A DNA stretch of 64,000 bases from Streptomyces hygroscopicus subsp. hygroscopicus (GCF_030269125.1 NZ_BSSM01000022.1:57117-121116); one strand, 5' to 3'. Shown: positions 7,118 through 16,136, counted from the stretch's first letter. Numbers and translations are program-made. Notes: generated by a model not told the origin, from the sequence alone.

Positions 7118-8836
7118 ATGTCCGACGTCACGACCACCGACCTGTACGAAGTGACCATGGCCATGTCCTACCTCCGGGAGGACATGCGGGCCCCGGCCAC
7201 CTTCAGCCTCTTCGTCCGTGAGCTCCCGCCCGGCCGGGGCTTCCTGGTCGCCGCGGGTCTGGAGTCGGCGCTGGACTTCCTCGCCCACTACCGCGTGGAG
7301 CGCGAGGACGTCGAAACATTCGCGGAGGCCCTGCACCGCCCCGTCCGGGATCTCGAACCGCTCCTCGGCCTCGCCTTCGAGGGCGAGGTCCGCGCGGTCC
7401 CGGAAGGGCACGTGGTGTTCGGCGGTGAGCCGCTGCTGGAGGTGACCGCCCCGCTGCCGCAGGCGCAGCTCGTGGAGACCTACCTGCTGAACCAGCTCTG
7501 CCACCAGACGGCCGTGGCGTCGAAGGCGGCACGATGCGTCCTGGCCGCCGCCGGCAGACCGGTCATCGACTTCTCGCTGCGCCGCACACACGGGCCGGGG
7601 GCAGGGATGCAGGCCGCCCGGCTGGGCGCCATGGTGGGCTTCGCCGGGACCAGCAACGTCGCCGCCGCCGCCTCCCTGGGCATTCCTGCCTCGGGCACCA
7701 TGGCCCACTCCTACGTCGAGGCCTTCCCGAGCGAGGAGGAGGCGTTCCGCGCCTTCGCGCGCTGTCACCCCGGACCGGTCACCCTGCTCGTCGACACCTA
7801 CGACACGGAGGAGGGCGTGCGCGTCGCCTCCCGCGTCCTGAACGATCTCCGGCACGGCCCCGGCTGCGCGATCCGCCTGGACAGCGGCGACCTCGACGCG
7901 CTCTCGCGCCGGGCACGCGCCCTTCTCGACGGCGCCGGGCTGGCCGACGTGCGGATCGTGGCCAGCGGCGGACTGGACGAGTACGGCGTGGACCGGCTGG
8001 TACACGCGGGTGCCCCGATCGATGTGTACGCGGTGGGAACGCGGGTGGGCGTGGCGGCGGACGCCCCCTATCTGGACGCCGCGTACAAGCTCGTCGAATA
8101 CGACGGCCGTCCGGTGATGAAGCTGTCCTCGGCCAAGGTCACGGCCCCGGGTCGCAAGCAGGTCTTCCGCCGCGCCGGACGGCCCGACGTGGTCGCCCTC
8201 GCGGTGGAGGAGCCACCGGGTCCCGCCCAGCCGCTGCTGCGCACGGTCATGCGGCACGGGCGCCGGACCTGCGCGCCGGGCCACTGGCAGGACGCGCGTG
8301 AGCGATTCCGTGACGACATCGCCCGTCAGCCCGATTCGGCGCGCCGGATCCGGGACCCCGAGCCGGTCCGACCGGTCTCGTCCCCGGCCCTCGCGGAGCT
8401 GACCGCCTCGGTGCGAGCCGACATCGAAGCCCGTCTGCGGCCCGCGCACCGCGCCGCGCCCCCGGACAGGCCGGTGCACCGGTCGTCCGCGCCGCCGGTG
8501 CGTGCCCGGCGACCCGCTCCGCGCGGCGGGGGGCCGGCAGCCATGGCACGGTCGGCGGCTCGCGCGTCGGCGAAGCGGAACGAACGGGCCGTGGTGGGAC
8601 CCGACGCGATCGGCGGTTCGATGCGCGCCCGCGTCGGCGACGAGATCGTCGTACGGGGAACCACGGCCGGGGTCGTCGCCCGGGACGGTGAGATCGTCGG
8701 TCTCCGTCGTCCGGACGGCAGCCCGCCCTACGACGTGCGCTGGCTCGACAACGGACGGGTGACCCTGTACTTCCCCGGCTCCGACGCGTTCATCAGGCAT
8801 CTGGTGACCGGAGACGACGACGTGACGGCCCGGTGA
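7118..8836 (+). CDS. Nicotinate phosphoribosyltransferase fused to a DUF1918 domain
   Basis: 572 residues from ATG 7118, chosen because homology begins at TTDLYEVTMAMSYL. Residues 1 to ~440 form the catalytic part: DFSLRRTHGPGAGMQAAR, AGTSNVAAAASLGIPASGTM, and IRLDSGDL with VASGGLDEYGVDRLV. NAPRTase makes nicotinate mononucleotide from nicotinate and PRPP with ATP, the NAD-salvage (Preiss-Handler) entry step. A ~60-residue Pro/Arg/Ala linker leads to residues ~502-565 (MRARVGDEIVVRG ... GEIVGLRRPDGSPPYDVRW ... YFPGSDAFIRH), a complete DUF1918 domain. No stop separates them. The DUF1918 part has its own in-frame ATG at 8621, so independent expression is possible. Confidence 0.9.
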   Translation: MSDVTTTDLYEVTMAMSYLREDMRAPATFSLFVRELPPGRGFLVAAGLESALDFLAHYRVEREDVETFAEALHRPVRDLEPLLGLAFEGEVRAVPEGHVVFGGEPLLEVTAPLPQAQLVETYLLNQLCHQTAVASKAARCVLAAAGRPVIDFSLRRTHGPGAGMQAARLGAMVGFAGTSNVAAAASLGIPASGTMAHSYVEAFPSEEEAFRAFARCHPGPVTLLVDTYDTEEGVRVASRVLNDLRHGPGCAIRLDSGDLDALSRRARALLDGAGLADVRIVASGGLDEYGVDRLVHAGAPIDVYAVGTRVGVAADAPYLDAAYKLVEYDGRPVMKLSSAKVTAPGRKQVFRRAGRPDVVALAVEEPPGPAQPLLRTVMRHGRRTCAPGHWQDARERFRDDIARQPDSARRIRDPEPVRPVSSPALAELTASVRADIEARLRPAHRAAPPDRPVHRSSAPPVRARRPAPRGGGPAAMARSAARASAKRNERAVVGPDAIGGSMRARVGDEIVVRGTTAGVVARDGEIVGLRRPDGSPPYDVRWLDNGRVTLYFPGSDAFIRHLVTGDDDVTAR

Positions 8837-8996
8837 GCGCCGGCGGATCGTGGCGGCCGTCCCGGCCCGACCCCTCGGACCGCACCGGCGTGGGCCGCCG
8901 TCGGGGCCGCATCCGCCGGCTGCCGCGCGCAGACCGCGCGGCGCCGGGCCGTCGCGGCCATGACGGCTCTCGGGCCGCGCCGGGATGCTCCGTCCC

Positions 8997-9476
8997 CTAC
9001 CCTCCGTCGTCCCGCTCGTGTGCCTGTCGTACCGAAGCGGCGATCCGGTCGATCAGCTCGGGCAGGGCCGAGCGCACCGCTTCGCTCATGCGGGCGCCGA
9101 GTTCCATGTCAGCCACCTCCACGGCGTGCACCACGAGCCTCGGCGGCAGCCGGTCCAGGGCTTCCGCCAGCGCGAGGCACTCCCCCAGACCGAACGCGTG
9201 CGTACTCGCCGCACCCTTCGCTCGCGAGGCCGCCTCCGCCGCCGTGAGGGTGTGCACCCTCCCTGGCCGGGCCGGCCTCGCCCGCAGGGCTTCCGCCACG
9301 ACCACCGTGTCCGCGCCGCGCCACAGTTCGAGCACGCGCGCGGGCTCTCCGTCGCTGACCGCGAGAACGGTTCCGTCGGGGACACGGCCGCGCAGGGCCT
9401 CCACCGCCGCCGGACCGACTCCGTCGTCACCGCGCAGGGGATTGCCCACGCCGATCACCACGACCCGTCCGCTCAT
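8997..9476 (-). CDS. Hydrogenase maturation endopeptidase (HycI/HupD type)
   Basis: 159 residues from ATG 9476, overlapping the large-subunit stop by ATGA, so translation is coupled. VVVIGVGNPLRGDDGVGPAA is the family's GxGNxLxxDDGxG signature, with a nickel-binding Asp/Glu; later HAVEVADMELGARMSEAV carries the conserved His region. These proteases remove the C-terminal extension of the [NiFe]-hydrogenase large subunit after nickel insertion. The predicted substrate next door ends DPCISCAAH plus nine residues, giving a matched enzyme-substrate pair. Last gene of the hydrogenase operon. Confidence 0.92.
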   Translation of the reverse strand: MSGRVVVIGVGNPLRGDDGVGPAAVEALRGRVPDGTVLAVSDGEPARVLELWRGADTVVVAEALRARPARPGRVHTLTAAEAASRAKGAASTHAFGLGECLALAEALDRLPPRLVVHAVEVADMELGARMSEAVRSALPELIDRIAASVRQAHERDDGG

Positions 9477-10819
9477 GCGCGTTCCACGGTCAGGTCGAGG
9501 AAGTGGGCGGCACAGGAGATGCAGGGGTCGTGGTTGCGGATGGCCCGTTCGCACAGCCGGGTGAGCTCCTCGTCGTCGGCTGCGGGCCCGGCCCTGTCCA
9601 GGCGTGCCTGCACGGCCCTGCGCACATCGTCCTCGATGGCCGTCTGGTTCTGCGCCGTGGGCGGGACGATGCGGGCCTCGGTGACGGTGCCGTCCGCGGT
9701 GAGCGCGTAGCGGTGGTACAGCAGGCCCCGGGGTGCCTCGGTGGCTCCGAAACCGACGCCCCGGCGCGGCGGGACCTCGACGGCCGGCCGCGGAGGGCGT
9801 TCGTATCCGCCGATGATCCGCAGGCTCTCCTCGACGGCCTGCACCACCTCGACGGCCCGTACGACGATGCTGCGGAAGGGGTTGTCGCAGCGCGCGCCGG
9901 TGGCCGGGTCGCCGAGGCCGGCGTCCCGCGCCGCCTCGGCGGCCAGGGGGTGCAGCCACCGACCGCTGATCGCGTAGCGGGCCAGCGGGCCGGTGAGGTG
10001 GCGGCGGCCGTCGAGCAGGGCCGTCAGGGCGGTGGAGTGGGGCACCTGCCCTTCCCGCACGTGCCGTTCGAAGTCGGACGGCGGGAACTCGCGGAGCGCC
10101 GGGCCGTCGCCGTCGGCCGCCATGACCGCCGGTGTCCCCGAGTCGATGGCGTAGCGGCCGGGGTCGCGCAGGGCGAAGAGGTCGTGGTCGCACACCGCGT
10201 CGGGGAAATCGAACGCCGCCACCCAGCGGACGGTCTCCAGCGCGTCGTCCCGGGCCTGCCGCAGCCGTTCCGCCAGCGGACGCAGTTCGTCCGGTGCCGG
10301 GGTCCGGTAGAAACCGCCGATGCGGACGTTGACCGGATGGATGGGACGGCCGCCGAGCTGTTCGAGGATCGCGTTCCCGGTCTGTTTGAGTCTCAGGCCG
10401 CGCTCGACCGCGGCTCGTCGGCCACGGGCCAGCTCCACGACGTCGGCACAGCCGAGGAAGTCCGGGGCGTGCAGCAGGTAGACGTGGAGGGTGTGGCTCT
10501 CGATCCACTCGCCGCAGTACAGCAGGCGGCGCAGGTCCGCGAGGGGGCCGTCCACCACGGCACCGCAGGCGTCCTCGATCGCCCGGCAGGCGCTCATCTG
10601 GTAGGCGACCGGGCAGATGCCGCAGATGCGAGCGGTGATGTCGGGAGGCTCCGCGTGGCCCCGGCCGGCCAGGAAGGCCTCGAAGAAGCGCGGCGGCTCG
10701 TAGATGCGCAGCCGCGTCTGCGTGACCCGGTCCCCCTCGACGCGCAGGTGGAGGGCGGCCTCGCCTTCCACCCTGGCCAGCGCGTCCAGTCGCAGGACGC
10801 GGGTTGCGCGACGGTTCAT
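9473..10819 (-). CDS. [NiFe]-hydrogenase large (alpha) subunit, group 3b type
   Basis: 448 residues from ATG 10819. The nickel site is complete: RICGICPVAYQMSAC near residue 65 and DPCISCAAH near the C-terminus supply the four cysteines. The sequence then ends FLDLTVERA, a short tail expected to be cleaved after His. SAVRIGGFY-type and GRPIHPVNVRIGGFYRTPAP regions fit cytosolic group 3 enzymes. Group 3b hydrogenases couple H2 oxidation or evolution to NADP(H), and some also reduce polysulfide. It lies 25 bp after the small-subunit gene. No hypA-F assembly genes lie in the window. Confidence 0.93.
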   Translation of the reverse strand: MNRRATRVLRLDALARVEGEAALHLRVEGDRVTQTRLRIYEPPRFFEAFLAGRGHAEPPDITARICGICPVAYQMSACRAIEDACGAVVDGPLADLRRLLYCGEWIESHTLHVYLLHAPDFLGCADVVELARGRRAAVERGLRLKQTGNAILEQLGGRPIHPVNVRIGGFYRTPAPDELRPLAERLRQARDDALETVRWVAAFDFPDAVCDHDLFALRDPGRYAIDSGTPAVMAADGDGPALREFPPSDFERHVREGQVPHSTALTALLDGRRHLTGPLARYAISGRWLHPLAAEAARDAGLGDPATGARCDNPFRSIVVRAVEVVQAVEESLRIIGGYERPPRPAVEVPPRRGVGFGATEAPRGLLYHRYALTADGTVTEARIVPPTAQNQTAIEDDVRRAVQARLDRAGPAADDEELTRLCERAIRNHDPCISCAAHFLDLTVERA

Positions 10820-10844
10820 GCGGGCCTCTCCGGGCGGGTGTCCG

Positions 10845-11702
10845 TCAGGATCCTTCAGCCGGAGGATCTCGGCGTTCCTCGGCCGCTAGCTCGGGTACGG
10901 GTGCATACTCCGGTGACGCGGCGTTGAAGGTGCGGAAGACACGCTGGATGTCCCGCTCGCTCATCCCGTCGCGGCGCAACTGCGCGACCATCGAGCGCAG
11001 GTCGGGCTTGTCGGACGGTCCGAAGCAGCCGTAGCAGCCGCGTCCGTAGGCGGGGCAGAGGGCACCGCAGCCCGCGTGCGTGACCGGGCCCAGGCAGGGG
11101 GTGCCGTGGGCGACGGTGACGCAGGTCGTGCCGCGTCTCTTGCACTCGAAGCAGACGCTGTGGCCGGGAATCCGGGGTTTGCGTCCGGCCAGGTGGGCGG
11201 TGACGACTTCGAGGAGCTGGCCGCGGTCGATGGGGCAGCCGCGCAGTTCGAAGTCGACCGGCACATGGGCCGAGATCGGTGTCGAGGTCGCCAGTGTGGA
11301 GATGTACTCCGGCCGCGCGTAGACCGCGGCGAGGAAGTCGTCGACGTCGGCGAAGTTGCGCAGTGCCTGGATGCCGCCCGCGGTGGCGCACGCGCCGATG
11401 GTCACCAGGTACCGGGAGACGCGGCGGACGTGCCGGATCCGCTCGGCGTCCTCGGCGGTGGTGATCGACCCCTCGACCAGGGAGAGGTCGTACGGTCCCC
11501 GGCCCTCCAGCCGTGCGCGTCCCCCGTCGGCGCCCTCGGCCGGGGTCATCTCCAGGAAGTGGTCGATCCGTACGCGTTCGGTGAGGCCGAGGAGTTCGTC
11601 CTCGCAGTCCAGGAGCGTCAGCTGGCAGCCGTCGCAGGAGGCGAACTTCCACACGGCGAGCGTCGGCCGCGGGTCGGTGGCCGGTACGGGCTGGAGGGTC
11701 AT
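10845..11702 (-). CDS. [NiFe]-hydrogenase small (delta) subunit, group 3b type
   Basis: 285 residues from ATG 11702. WKFASCDGCQLTLLDCED is the proximal-cluster CxGCQ motif. LVEGSITTAEDAERIRHVRR and TIGACATAGGIQALRN follow as in the NADH-quinone-oxidoreductase 20-kDa-like family. HSVCFECKRRG, THAGCGALCPAYGRGCYGC and CFGPSDKPD supply cysteines for additional [4Fe-4S] clusters. It relays electrons between the NiFe site and the beta/gamma diaphorase part. The start codon falls one base after the gamma-subunit stop, so the pair is tightly coupled. Confidence 0.92.
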   Translation of the reverse strand: MTLQPVPATDPRPTLAVWKFASCDGCQLTLLDCEDELLGLTERVRIDHFLEMTPAEGADGGRARLEGRGPYDLSLVEGSITTAEDAERIRHVRRVSRYLVTIGACATAGGIQALRNFADVDDFLAAVYARPEYISTLATSTPISAHVPVDFELRGCPIDRGQLLEVVTAHLAGRKPRIPGHSVCFECKRRGTTCVTVAHGTPCLGPVTHAGCGALCPAYGRGCYGCFGPSDKPDLRSMVAQLRRDGMSERDIQRVFRTFNAASPEYAPVPELAAEERRDPPAEGS

Positions 11703-11703
11703 G

Positions 11704-12522
11704 TCACAACTCCCTCACGAGGAGCAGGTGCGCGACGCGGTCGTAGCCCACCACCGGTCCGTCACGGCACAGCAGCAGCGGGCCGAGCTGGCAGTGGCCG
11801 CAGTGGCCGGTGGCACAGCGCATGTTGCGCTCCAGGGACACCTGGACATGGTGCGGGGCCAGCCCTCGTGCCACGAGATCGCGTGCGGTGTGACGCATCA
11901 TCACCTCGGGTCCGCACACCAGCGCGCGGGTCCGTCCGGGACGCAGGTCGAGGTGGTCCAGGAGGGTGGTGACCACGCCCACCGCGCCCCGCCAGCCCGG
12001 TCCCGGCCGGTCGACGGTCACCTCCGCCCGCGCCGCGTCCCGCCAGCTCCCGATCTCGTCCCGGTAGAGCAGATCGGCGGGGGTGCGAGCGCCTGCCAGG
12101 ACCGCGAGCCGGCCGTACGCGTCCCGCCGGTCCAGGACCGCGTGGACGACGGGACGCAGCGGAGCCAGCCCGATGCCGCCGGCGATCACCAGGACGTCGT
12201 GGCCGGCCGCCGCACCCAGGTCCCAGCCGGTGCCGTACGGCCCGCTGAGCCCGACGGTGTCGCCGGGGCGCAGCCGGTACAGCGCGGTCGAGACCGCACC
12301 CACGGCGCGCACGGTGTGCACGAGTCCTCCGTGGCCGCCGCGCAGGGAACTGACCGAGACGGGCACGTCGCCCACCCCGAACGCGTAGATCATCGCGAAC
12401 TGACCCGGCGAGAAGGGGGCGAGCCCCTCTCCGGCCGGTACCAGCTCGATCGACCGGGTGTCGCCGGTCTCGGCCCGGCTGTCCACGACGCGGTACGGCA
12501 GCGGGGGCACCACGGTGCTCAC
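11704..12522 (-). CDS. Hydrogenase gamma subunit, FAD/NAD(P)H-binding with [2Fe-2S] cluster
   Basis: 272 residues. GTG 12522 is chosen because it overlaps the beta-subunit stop as GTGA and gives the family-length product. PFSPGQFAMIYAFG is the FAD-binding part, GLSGPYGTGWDL and VIAGGIGLAPLRPVV the NAD(P)-binding region, and CGPEVMMRHTARDL the conserved CGPxxMM motif. Near the C-terminus, MRCATGHCGHCQLGPLLLC gives the [2Fe-2S] cysteines. This subunit exchanges electrons with NAD(P)H in the sulfhydrogenase-type complex. A longer in-frame reading to 13848 is not credible because it is antisense-like, Arg/Gly-rich and overlaps the beta gene. Confidence 0.92.
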   Translation of the reverse strand: MSTVVPPLPYRVVDSRAETGDTRSIELVPAGEGLAPFSPGQFAMIYAFGVGDVPVSVSSLRGGHGGLVHTVRAVGAVSTALYRLRPGDTVGLSGPYGTGWDLGAAAGHDVLVIAGGIGLAPLRPVVHAVLDRRDAYGRLAVLAGARTPADLLYRDEIGSWRDAARAEVTVDRPGPGWRGAVGVVTTLLDHLDLRPGRTRALVCGPEVMMRHTARDLVARGLAPHHVQVSLERNMRCATGHCGHCQLGPLLLCRDGPVVGYDRVAHLLLVREL

Positions 12523-13697
12523 GACGGCTCCGGGTCCGGCCGCTCGGGCCGCGTCCAGTCGTGCAGGGCGGCCGCTTCCTCGGTGATGTCGATACCGACG
12601 GGGCACCACACGATGCAGCGTCCGCATCCCACGCAGCCGGACGACCCGAACTGGTCGTACCAGGTGCCGAGTTTGTGGGTCATCCACTGCCGGTAGCGGC
12701 TGCGCGCGGAGGCGCGGACCGGCCCGCCGTGGAGGTTGGAGAAGTCCAGGTCGAAACAGGAGTCCCACAGGCGCCAGCGCTCCGCGTGGTCGCCGGTGAG
12801 GTCGGTGACGTCCTCGGTGGTGGTGCAGAAGCAGGTGGGGCAGACCATGGTGCAGTTGCCGCAGGTCAGGCACCGCCCGGCGACGTCGTCCCAGCGGGGC
12901 GCGTCGAGCGTTCCGGCCATCAGCTCCCGCAGGTCGGCCTCGGGCATCGACCGTCCCATGCGGTCCGCGGCGGCCGTGACACCGGCGCGGGCCGTCTCCC
13001 GGGTCTCCGCGTCGGCCGGACGAGTGGGCAGTTCGGCGAGGATCTCCGCGCCTTCCCGGCTCCCGCTGCGCACCCAGAAACGGTGGCCGCGCGCATCGGC
13101 CACTTCGGTCATCACCAGGTCGTGGCCGGGACCGGCCGCGGGTCCGGTGCCCATCGAGGCACAGAAGCAGGTGGCACCGGGCTCGGTGCACTCGACCACG
13201 ATCAGCAGGGCTCCGGAGCGGCGCCCTTCGTAGCCGGGATCGCGGTACGCCCCGCCGGTCAGCACCCGGTCCTGGACCGCGATGGCCCGCAGATCGCAGG
13301 GGCGCACCCCCAGGAAGGCGTATCGGGGCGGCGTGCCCCGGTCGGCCGTGAGGACCAGCTCGCCCTCCACCCGGTCGGCGCTCCACTCCCGGACCCGCGA
13401 CGGATGCAGGAACGACTTCCACGACTGGGGGCCCGCCGCATGGGCGAAGGCCGCGCCGTCCGAGCGCTCCCGCAGCCGGTACCGCCCCGCCTCCAGCTCG
13501 ACACCCCATCCGTAGGGCAGCTCGTCGGCCGAGGTCAGTTCCGCGAGTACGATCGCGCCGTCCCGCGCCGTGGGTCCCACCACGGTGAAACCGCGCCGGA
13601 TCAGTACGTCCACGAGCGCCGCCAGTCCGTCCTTGCCCATGACGAGTCCGTCGGGTCCGGGCGGCCGGGCGGCGTTCACATCGGCGTCGGCAGTCAT
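12519..13697 (-). CDS. Hydrogenase beta subunit, 4Fe-4S electron-transfer protein
   Basis: 392 residues from ATG 13697, preceded by AAGGAGG at ideal spacing; this is the operon's first gene. RYAFLGVRPCDLRAIAVQD is typical of the sulfhydrogenase beta/HdrA-linked family. Two ferredoxin motifs follow: CLTCGNCTMVCPTCFC near residue 275 and CVGCGRCIVWCPVGIDI near residue 355, each ligating a [4Fe-4S] cluster. It wires the catalytic small subunit to the FAD subunit. The 119 bp upstream to the MBL-like gene must hold the operon promoter, but I see no confident -35/-10. Confidence 0.92.
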   Translation of the reverse strand: MTADADVNAARPPGPDGLVMGKDGLAALVDVLIRRGFTVVGPTARDGAIVLAELTSADELPYGWGVELEAGRYRLRERSDGAAFAHAAGPQSWKSFLHPSRVREWSADRVEGELVLTADRGTPPRYAFLGVRPCDLRAIAVQDRVLTGGAYRDPGYEGRRSGALLIVVECTEPGATCFCASMGTGPAAGPGHDLVMTEVADARGHRFWVRSGSREGAEILAELPTRPADAETRETARAGVTAAADRMGRSMPEADLRELMAGTLDAPRWDDVAGRCLTCGNCTMVCPTCFCTTTEDVTDLTGDHAERWRLWDSCFDLDFSNLHGGPVRASARSRYRQWMTHKLGTWYDQFGSSGCVGCGRCIVWCPVGIDITEEAAALHDWTRPERPDPEPS

Positions 13698-13816
13698 GAC
13701 CGGCCTCCTTCAGCGCAGCACCGCCGTCCCCCCAAGCCCACGATCGCAGCATTTCGGGTGCCCCGTCGCGCCGAGGAGCCGCGGGCACGCGCGCGGGGCG
13801 CATCGGTCCTGGGCGA

Positions 13817-14446
13817 TCAGCGCGCCCGGCCGTGCGGTGGGAGGACATACGTGTGGCCCTCCCGCCCCCACTCCCCGTACTCCGGCGTCCGGCCGGCGTC
13901 CATGGCCCGCAGGCAGGGGCGGCCGATGTGTGCGTAGACCAGCCGTTCGATCCGGTGTCCGGCCGCCTCCGCGTCGACCTCCCGCACGGGGGCGTGCCCG
14001 CCCGCTCCCCCGCGGAAGCGGATGGGGCGGTCCCAGCACGAGGCTTCCGCGAACATCAGGTCCGCGCCCTGCGCCCAGGCCGGGAAGCTCCGGAACTCCG
14101 GGGCCCACACCACCACCCCCGACGCTGCCTCGATGCGGTAGCCGCACGTGGGACGGGAGGTGTGCGCGACCGGCAGCGCCCTGATGCGCAGACCTCCCAC
14201 GTCCGCGTCCGTCATCCGCGGCACCAGCCCGCGCTCGGCGGCGAGCCGCCGCAGGGCGGAGCGCAGCTCGGCCCGCTCGTCGGTGACGAGCCAGGCGTCC
14301 AGGCGGCCCTCCGGCGGCTCCGCACCGGGGCCGCCGTCGAAGGCGACCCGATGGACACCACAGGCGACCAGCAGCCCGGCCGGTGCGAAGCGTGGCGACG
14401 CCATGGCGCCCACGCCGAGCAGCGTGAGCCGGAGGCGGGGCACCAT
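13817..14446 (-). CDS. Metallo-beta-lactamase-fold-like protein with degenerate metal site
   Basis: 209 residues from ATG 14446 with GGAGGTG just upstream. The start LRLTLLGVGAMASPRFAPAG matches the first strands of PhnP-like MBL proteins. VAHTSRPTCGYRIEAASG and LVYAHIGRPCLRAMDAG match later conserved segments with their histidines. However, where the HxHxDH metal motif is expected the sequence reads LDAWLVTDERAELRSALRRL, lacking all three histidines. It therefore probably does not bind two metals in the standard way. It is downstream of nothing obvious and sits just upstream of the hydrogenase operon on the same strand; function unknown. Confidence 0.65.
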   Translation of the reverse strand: MVPRLRLTLLGVGAMASPRFAPAGLLVACGVHRVAFDGGPGAEPPEGRLDAWLVTDERAELRSALRRLAAERGLVPRMTDADVGGLRIRALPVAHTSRPTCGYRIEAASGVVVWAPEFRSFPAWAQGADLMFAEASCWDRPIRFRGGAGGHAPVREVDAEAAGHRIERLVYAHIGRPCLRAMDAGRTPEYGEWGREGHTYVLPPHGRAR

Positions 14447-14579
14447 GGCGGTTCACCTCCTGGGAGTCCTCGGCGGGCGTCTCGAACGAGGGCGGCCGTG
14501 GACCGGGTCCGTCCGGCACGGACCGGTACCTTCGCCCGCGCCGCCCGTGGGCGAACCGCGCCCACCGCGTTCGCCGGGA

Positions 14580-16136
14580 TCAGTCCGGCTCCGTGCGGGG
14601 GCGGCGGAAGACCGGGGCCTGACCGGTCCCCCACGGGCGTACGGCGGCCAGCGCCTGGGCGACGGCGGAGTCCAGCGCACCGCTGGTGTCGACCGGGACG
14701 GCTTCGGGCCACGGCGACTCCCTGCCGGCCATGGCGGCGGCGATCTCGGGGCCGGCGTCGGACGCGCCGGGGGCGCGTGTGCTCAGGCGGGCCGCCGAGA
14801 CGTCGCCCGGCACATGGCAGTGGAGCGCGACGAGGTCGGCGGCGGCGCGGTCGGCCATCCGGATCGCGGCCTCCCGCTGTGCGCCGTCGGACCAGGTGGC
14901 GTCGAGGACGACCGATTCACCGGAGGCGAGCAGGGCGGCCGCGCGGTCGAGCAGGGCGGCGTACGTCCTGGCCGTCCACTCGGGCGTGTACAGCCCCTCG
15001 CCGTAGCCGGCCGCCGCGGACTGCTCCGCCGGGATCCCCGCCAGCTCCTTGCGGACGCGGTCGCTGCTGAGCAGGGTGACCCCCAGCCGGTCGGCCAGGG
15101 CTCCGGAGAGTGTCGACTTCCCGCTGCCCGGAAGTCCCCCGACGAGGGTGAGGCCGACCGCCGAGGTACGCAGGTGGCGCAGGGTCATGGAGACGAGCCG
15201 CCGCGCCGCCGGCTCGGCGTCGGGGGCGCCCTGGCGGGACCGGATCACCGCGACCTTGGCGCGGACGAAGGCGCGGTAGGCGACGTAGTGGTGCCAGAGC
15301 GAAGGGGGCGCGGGGTCCCCCGAGTACTCGCCGTACCGGGCGAGGAAGTACGCCGCGGCGTCCGGGGCGCCGAGGCGTTCGAGGTCCATGGCGAGGAAGG
15401 CGGCGTCGTCCAGGCCGTCGACGTAGCGGAGACGGTCGTCGAACTCCAGACAGTCCAGCACCCGGGGGCCGTCGTCGAGGCAGAAGACGTCCTCGGCGAG
15501 GAGGTCGCCGTGGCCGTCGACCACCCGCCCCTGCTGGACACGGGCCTCGAACAGCCGCTCGCGACCGGCGAGATAGCGGCGCACCAGCCGCTCGACCCGC
15601 GTCAGGTCGTCGGCCATGACGTCGTCCACGGCCAGGGCGCGGACCTGTGCGAAACTCGCCTCCCACCGTGCCGACAGCGCGTCCCGCGTGCCTTGTTCGT
15701 CCACGTCACGGCCGCGGGGCGCGGCCGCGTGCCAGGCGGCCAGGTGCCGGGCGACGGTCCGCAGGACGTCGTCCACGGGGGCTCCCGAGCGGACGAGGCG
15801 GGAAAGGCGGCGCTCCTCCGGCATGCGGCGCATCACCACGAGCGGTTCGGGCGTTTCCGCCTCCGGGCTGCGGAATTCGCCCAGGCCCACGTAGACATCG
15901 GGCGCGAAGCGGCGGTTGAGGGTGATCTCCCGCTCGCACGCGGCCCGGCGCGCCGCGACCGTGGTGTAGTCCAGGAAGCCGAGAGCGACCGGCTTCTTCG
16001 CCTTGTAGGCCCGCTCGCCGACGAAGAAGAGCGTCGCGGTGTGGGTCTCGCACACGCCTGCGCCCGGCGGCGGCTCAGCGTCGTGCCCGACAGCGGATGT
16101 GCCGGGCCGGGGCTCGCGGAGGCCGGGATCGGTCAT
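14580..16136 (-). CDS. Aminoglycoside-phosphotransferase-like/P-loop kinase two-domain protein
   Basis: 518 residues from ATG 16136. Residues ~25-330 are kinase-like (ERAYKAKKPVALGFLDYTTV, VVMRRMPEERRLSRLV, VVDGHGDLLAEDVFCLDD with the HGD catalytic-loop pattern, LDCLEFDDRLRYVDGLDD). Residues ~340-510 form a P-loop ATPase with Walker A GGLPGSGKSTLSGALA, then LLSSDRVRKELAG and GESVVLDATWSDGAQREAA, as in zeta-toxin/ATPase-family small-molecule kinases. The two-domain arrangement is a known bacterial family found beside hydrogenase or stress genes; its substrate is unknown. Its ATG overlaps the stop of the universal-stress remnant (ATGA). Confidence 0.85.
   Translation of the reverse strand: MTDPGLREPRPGTSAVGHDAEPPPGAGVCETHTATLFFVGERAYKAKKPVALGFLDYTTVAARRAACEREITLNRRFAPDVYVGLGEFRSPEAETPEPLVVMRRMPEERRLSRLVRSGAPVDDVLRTVARHLAAWHAAAPRGRDVDEQGTRDALSARWEASFAQVRALAVDDVMADDLTRVERLVRRYLAGRERLFEARVQQGRVVDGHGDLLAEDVFCLDDGPRVLDCLEFDDRLRYVDGLDDAAFLAMDLERLGAPDAAAYFLARYGEYSGDPAPPSLWHHYVAYRAFVRAKVAVIRSRQGAPDAEPAARRLVSMTLRHLRTSAVGLTLVGGLPGSGKSTLSGALADRLGVTLLSSDRVRKELAGIPAEQSAAAGYGEGLYTPEWTARTYAALLDRAAALLASGESVVLDATWSDGAQREAAIRMADRAAADLVALHCHVPGDVSAARLSTRAPGASDAGPEIAAAMAGRESPWPEAVPVDTSGALDSAVAQALAAVRPWGTGQAPVFRRPRTEPD

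Noticed and set aside
11704..13848. Extended 714-codon reading of the hydrogenase gamma gene
   Set aside because: The added N-terminal part is off-frame through the beta-subunit gene; GTG 12522 with GTGA overlap is much better.
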